Assembly (NCBI GenBank): GCA_015222795.1
Contig: JADFVY010000561.1
Coordinates: forward strand, 1-5,208
From: Pseudomonadota bacterium
GTDB lineage: Bacteria > Pseudomonadota > Alphaproteobacteria > UBA8366 > JADFVY01
Length of the DNA stretch: 5,208 nucleotides
Direction: 5' to 3'
Shown here: piece after piece, positions 4,168 to 5,208 of the stretch
Numbering within the stretch: the first letter of the stretch is position 1
How the letters are laid out: each line of letters opens with the position of its first letter
Made by a program: the position numbers and the translations under genes
The notes under the pieces: model-generated
Told to the model about the DNA's origin: nothing
The model's input: the letters and a program-made list of their open reading frames with translations, nothing else
The model's database searches: none

Positions 4168-5208
4168 TCAAAGCAAACACTTGCTTTCCGGTTCGTCGAT
4201 GCCCAGGGTGTCCAGCACGTCGCGGCGATGCAGGAAGCCGTCAAGCGGAGCGCGGGCGGCGACCGCGTTGTAGGTGTGGAGCAGGATCGGCTGGCGCAGC
4301 TGGTTGTTCCATGGGCGGAAGCTGGCCGGGTTGCCCTTGTAGGCATCGAACCGCAACGCCTCGCCCTTCAGATAGGCCGTCACCGCGTCGAAATCCGTGC
4401 CACCGGTGCGCACCACCGCCTCGACGATCACCTTGTATGCGGCCCAGGCGGCCCAGTCGGCGTCCTTCATCTCACGCCCGGCCTGTTTATCGAAACGCTG
4501 GTTAAGTTGCGGCGCGCCGTGGCGCTCCCAGGCCCAGTGCCAGGCATTGGCGCCCAGCCCTTCCGTACCGACGACCAAACGGGGTTTGTGGGTCTGATAG
4601 GGTACGTAGCGGCCGAACTCGCCAAAGCCGTCGGACAGAAAGACCACGTCATGATCCGGCTCGGCGGTCAGCAGACGGATATTGTTCTGGCCGCGATCAC
4701 GTGGGTCGTTGCTGAGCAAAAAGTCTTTTACCGCAACGATCTTCAGCCCGAATTTTCGTGCCGAGCGTTCGAAGGCCGCCGCGCCCACCCTGTCCTCGGG
4801 CTGCTCGCCGCGCAGCATCAGCACACGGCGCCACTTACGCGCCGCCAGATATTGTGCCAGCCCGTCCATCAGCATGGCGCGGCTGGGGATCATATGCATG
4901 ATATTGGCGCGACAATCCTCGCCGCGCAGACTGTCGGCCGGCTCGGAGATATTGAACAGCAGCACACGATCATCCTTCACTGCGTCCGCCAGCTTCAGCA
5001 ACGCGGCCGCATCGGCATCGACCAGGAAAAACCGTGTGCCGGCCTCATCCCGCATCCGGCGGATTTCCGCGGCCAGCGCCGCCGCATCGACGGCTTCCAC
5101 CCGCCCCAGCCCCAGTTTCAGGCCAAGCGCCCGTCCGGTCGCCCGGCTTTCGCGCACCGCGACCTCGGCCCCGGGAAAGGGCCGGCGAACGGTCTTCAGC
5201 TTCAACCC
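4168..5208 (-). CDS. periplasmic substrate-binding protein of the PQQ-dependent alcohol dehydrogenase system (partial, 5' end outside window)
   Basis: The frame is open to the right edge and gives 346 residues; the true start and the expected signal peptide lie outside. A TTG at 5205 could be read as a start, but it would cut into the protein. The fold is type 1 periplasmic binding protein-like (branched-chain amino acid receptor relatives), and the sequence matches the family annotated as the ABC transporter substrate-binding protein of PQQ-dependent alcohol dehydrogenase systems. Signs, numbered from 5205, are RATGRALGLKLGL (21-33), FFLVDADAAALLKLAD (59-74), FNISEPADSLRG (84-95), HMIPSRAMLMDGLAQYL (104-120), VVFLSDGFGEFGRYVPY (187-203), FRPWNNQLRQPILL (296-309) and the C-terminal DTLGIDEPESKC (332-343). 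The ligand is not established, and no permease or ATPase is in view. It lies upstream of pqqA on the same strand and may be co-regulated or belong to an upstream operon. Confidence 0.85.
   Translation of the reverse strand, partial: GLKLKTVRRPFPGAEVAVRESRATGRALGLKLGLGRVEAVDAAALAAEIRRMRDEAGTRFFLVDADAAALLKLADAVKDDRVLLFNISEPADSLRGEDCRANIMHMIPSRAMLMDGLAQYLAARKWRRVLMLRGEQPEDRVGAAAFERSARKFGLKIVAVKDFLLSNDPRDRGQNNIRLLTAEPDHDVVFLSDGFGEFGRYVPYQTHKPRLVVGTEGLGANAWHWAWERHGAPQLNQRFDKQAGREMKDADWAAWAAYKVIVEAVVRTGGTDFDAVTAYLKGEALRFDAYKGNPASFRPWNNQLRQPILLHTYNAVAARAPLDGFLHRRDVLDTLGIDEPESKCLL

Noticed and set aside
3802..4346. Minus-strand frames of 105 and 166 residues across the pqqA region and the end of the binding-protein gene
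   Set aside because: They overlap pqqA or the substrate-binding protein in other frames and show no motifs; pqqA itself explains the coding signal.

Overview
The window carries a complete pyrroloquinoline quinone (PQQ) biosynthesis operon, pqqABCDE. All five genes lie on the minus strand, so the operon reads from about 3934 down to 780. Upstream (4168 to the right edge) is a same-strand gene for a periplasmic substrate-binding protein of the family found with PQQ-dependent alcohol dehydrogenases; its 5' end is outside the window. The GC-rich, NCC/NGC-biased codon use, the gene order, and the protein sequences suggest an alphaproteobacterium, possibly Rhodospirillales-like. That placement is an inference; no rRNA or other taxonomic marker is present.

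Layout from right to left, in the direction of transcription. (1) The substrate-binding protein gene ends at 4168. (2) A 233-bp non-coding gap (3935-4167) holds a possible promoter, with a perfect 6-bp inverted repeat between its -35 and -10 boxes, and a strong ribosome binding site. (3) pqqA (3857-3934) encodes a 25-residue precursor peptide with the Glu and Tyr that become PQQ; it is too short for ordinary gene finders. (4) A short gap (3810-3856) can fold into a GC-rich hairpin followed by TTTTT directly at the pqqB start codon. (5) pqqB, pqqC, pqqD and pqqE follow, each pair sharing a 4-base ATGA stop/start overlap.

The proteins act in one pathway. PqqD binds the PqqA peptide and presents it to PqqE. 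PqqE is a radical SAM enzyme that forms the Glu-Tyr carbon-carbon bond. A protease releases the crosslinked pair; no pqqF or pqqG protease gene is in this window. PqqB hydroxylates the tyrosine ring, and PqqC performs the final ring closure and oxidation. PQQ is then used by periplasmic dehydrogenases, which fits the neighbouring substrate-binding protein. All catalytic and cluster-binding residues that could be checked are present, so the pathway looks functional.

Downstream of pqqE (1-779) the sequence changes character to mobile-element remains. It holds the C-terminal end of an IS3-family transposase (plus strand, 2-211, running off the left edge), the C-terminal fragment of an IS256-family (Mutator-type) transposase (minus strand, about 494-667), and a possible insertion-sequence end near 431-456. 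Roughly 212-493 has no gene that could be supported. The operon is a well-known system. The less ordinary items are the hairpin at the pqqA-pqqB junction, the inverted repeat in the pqqA promoter region, and a tiny reading frame that continues the stop/start overlap pattern past pqqE.
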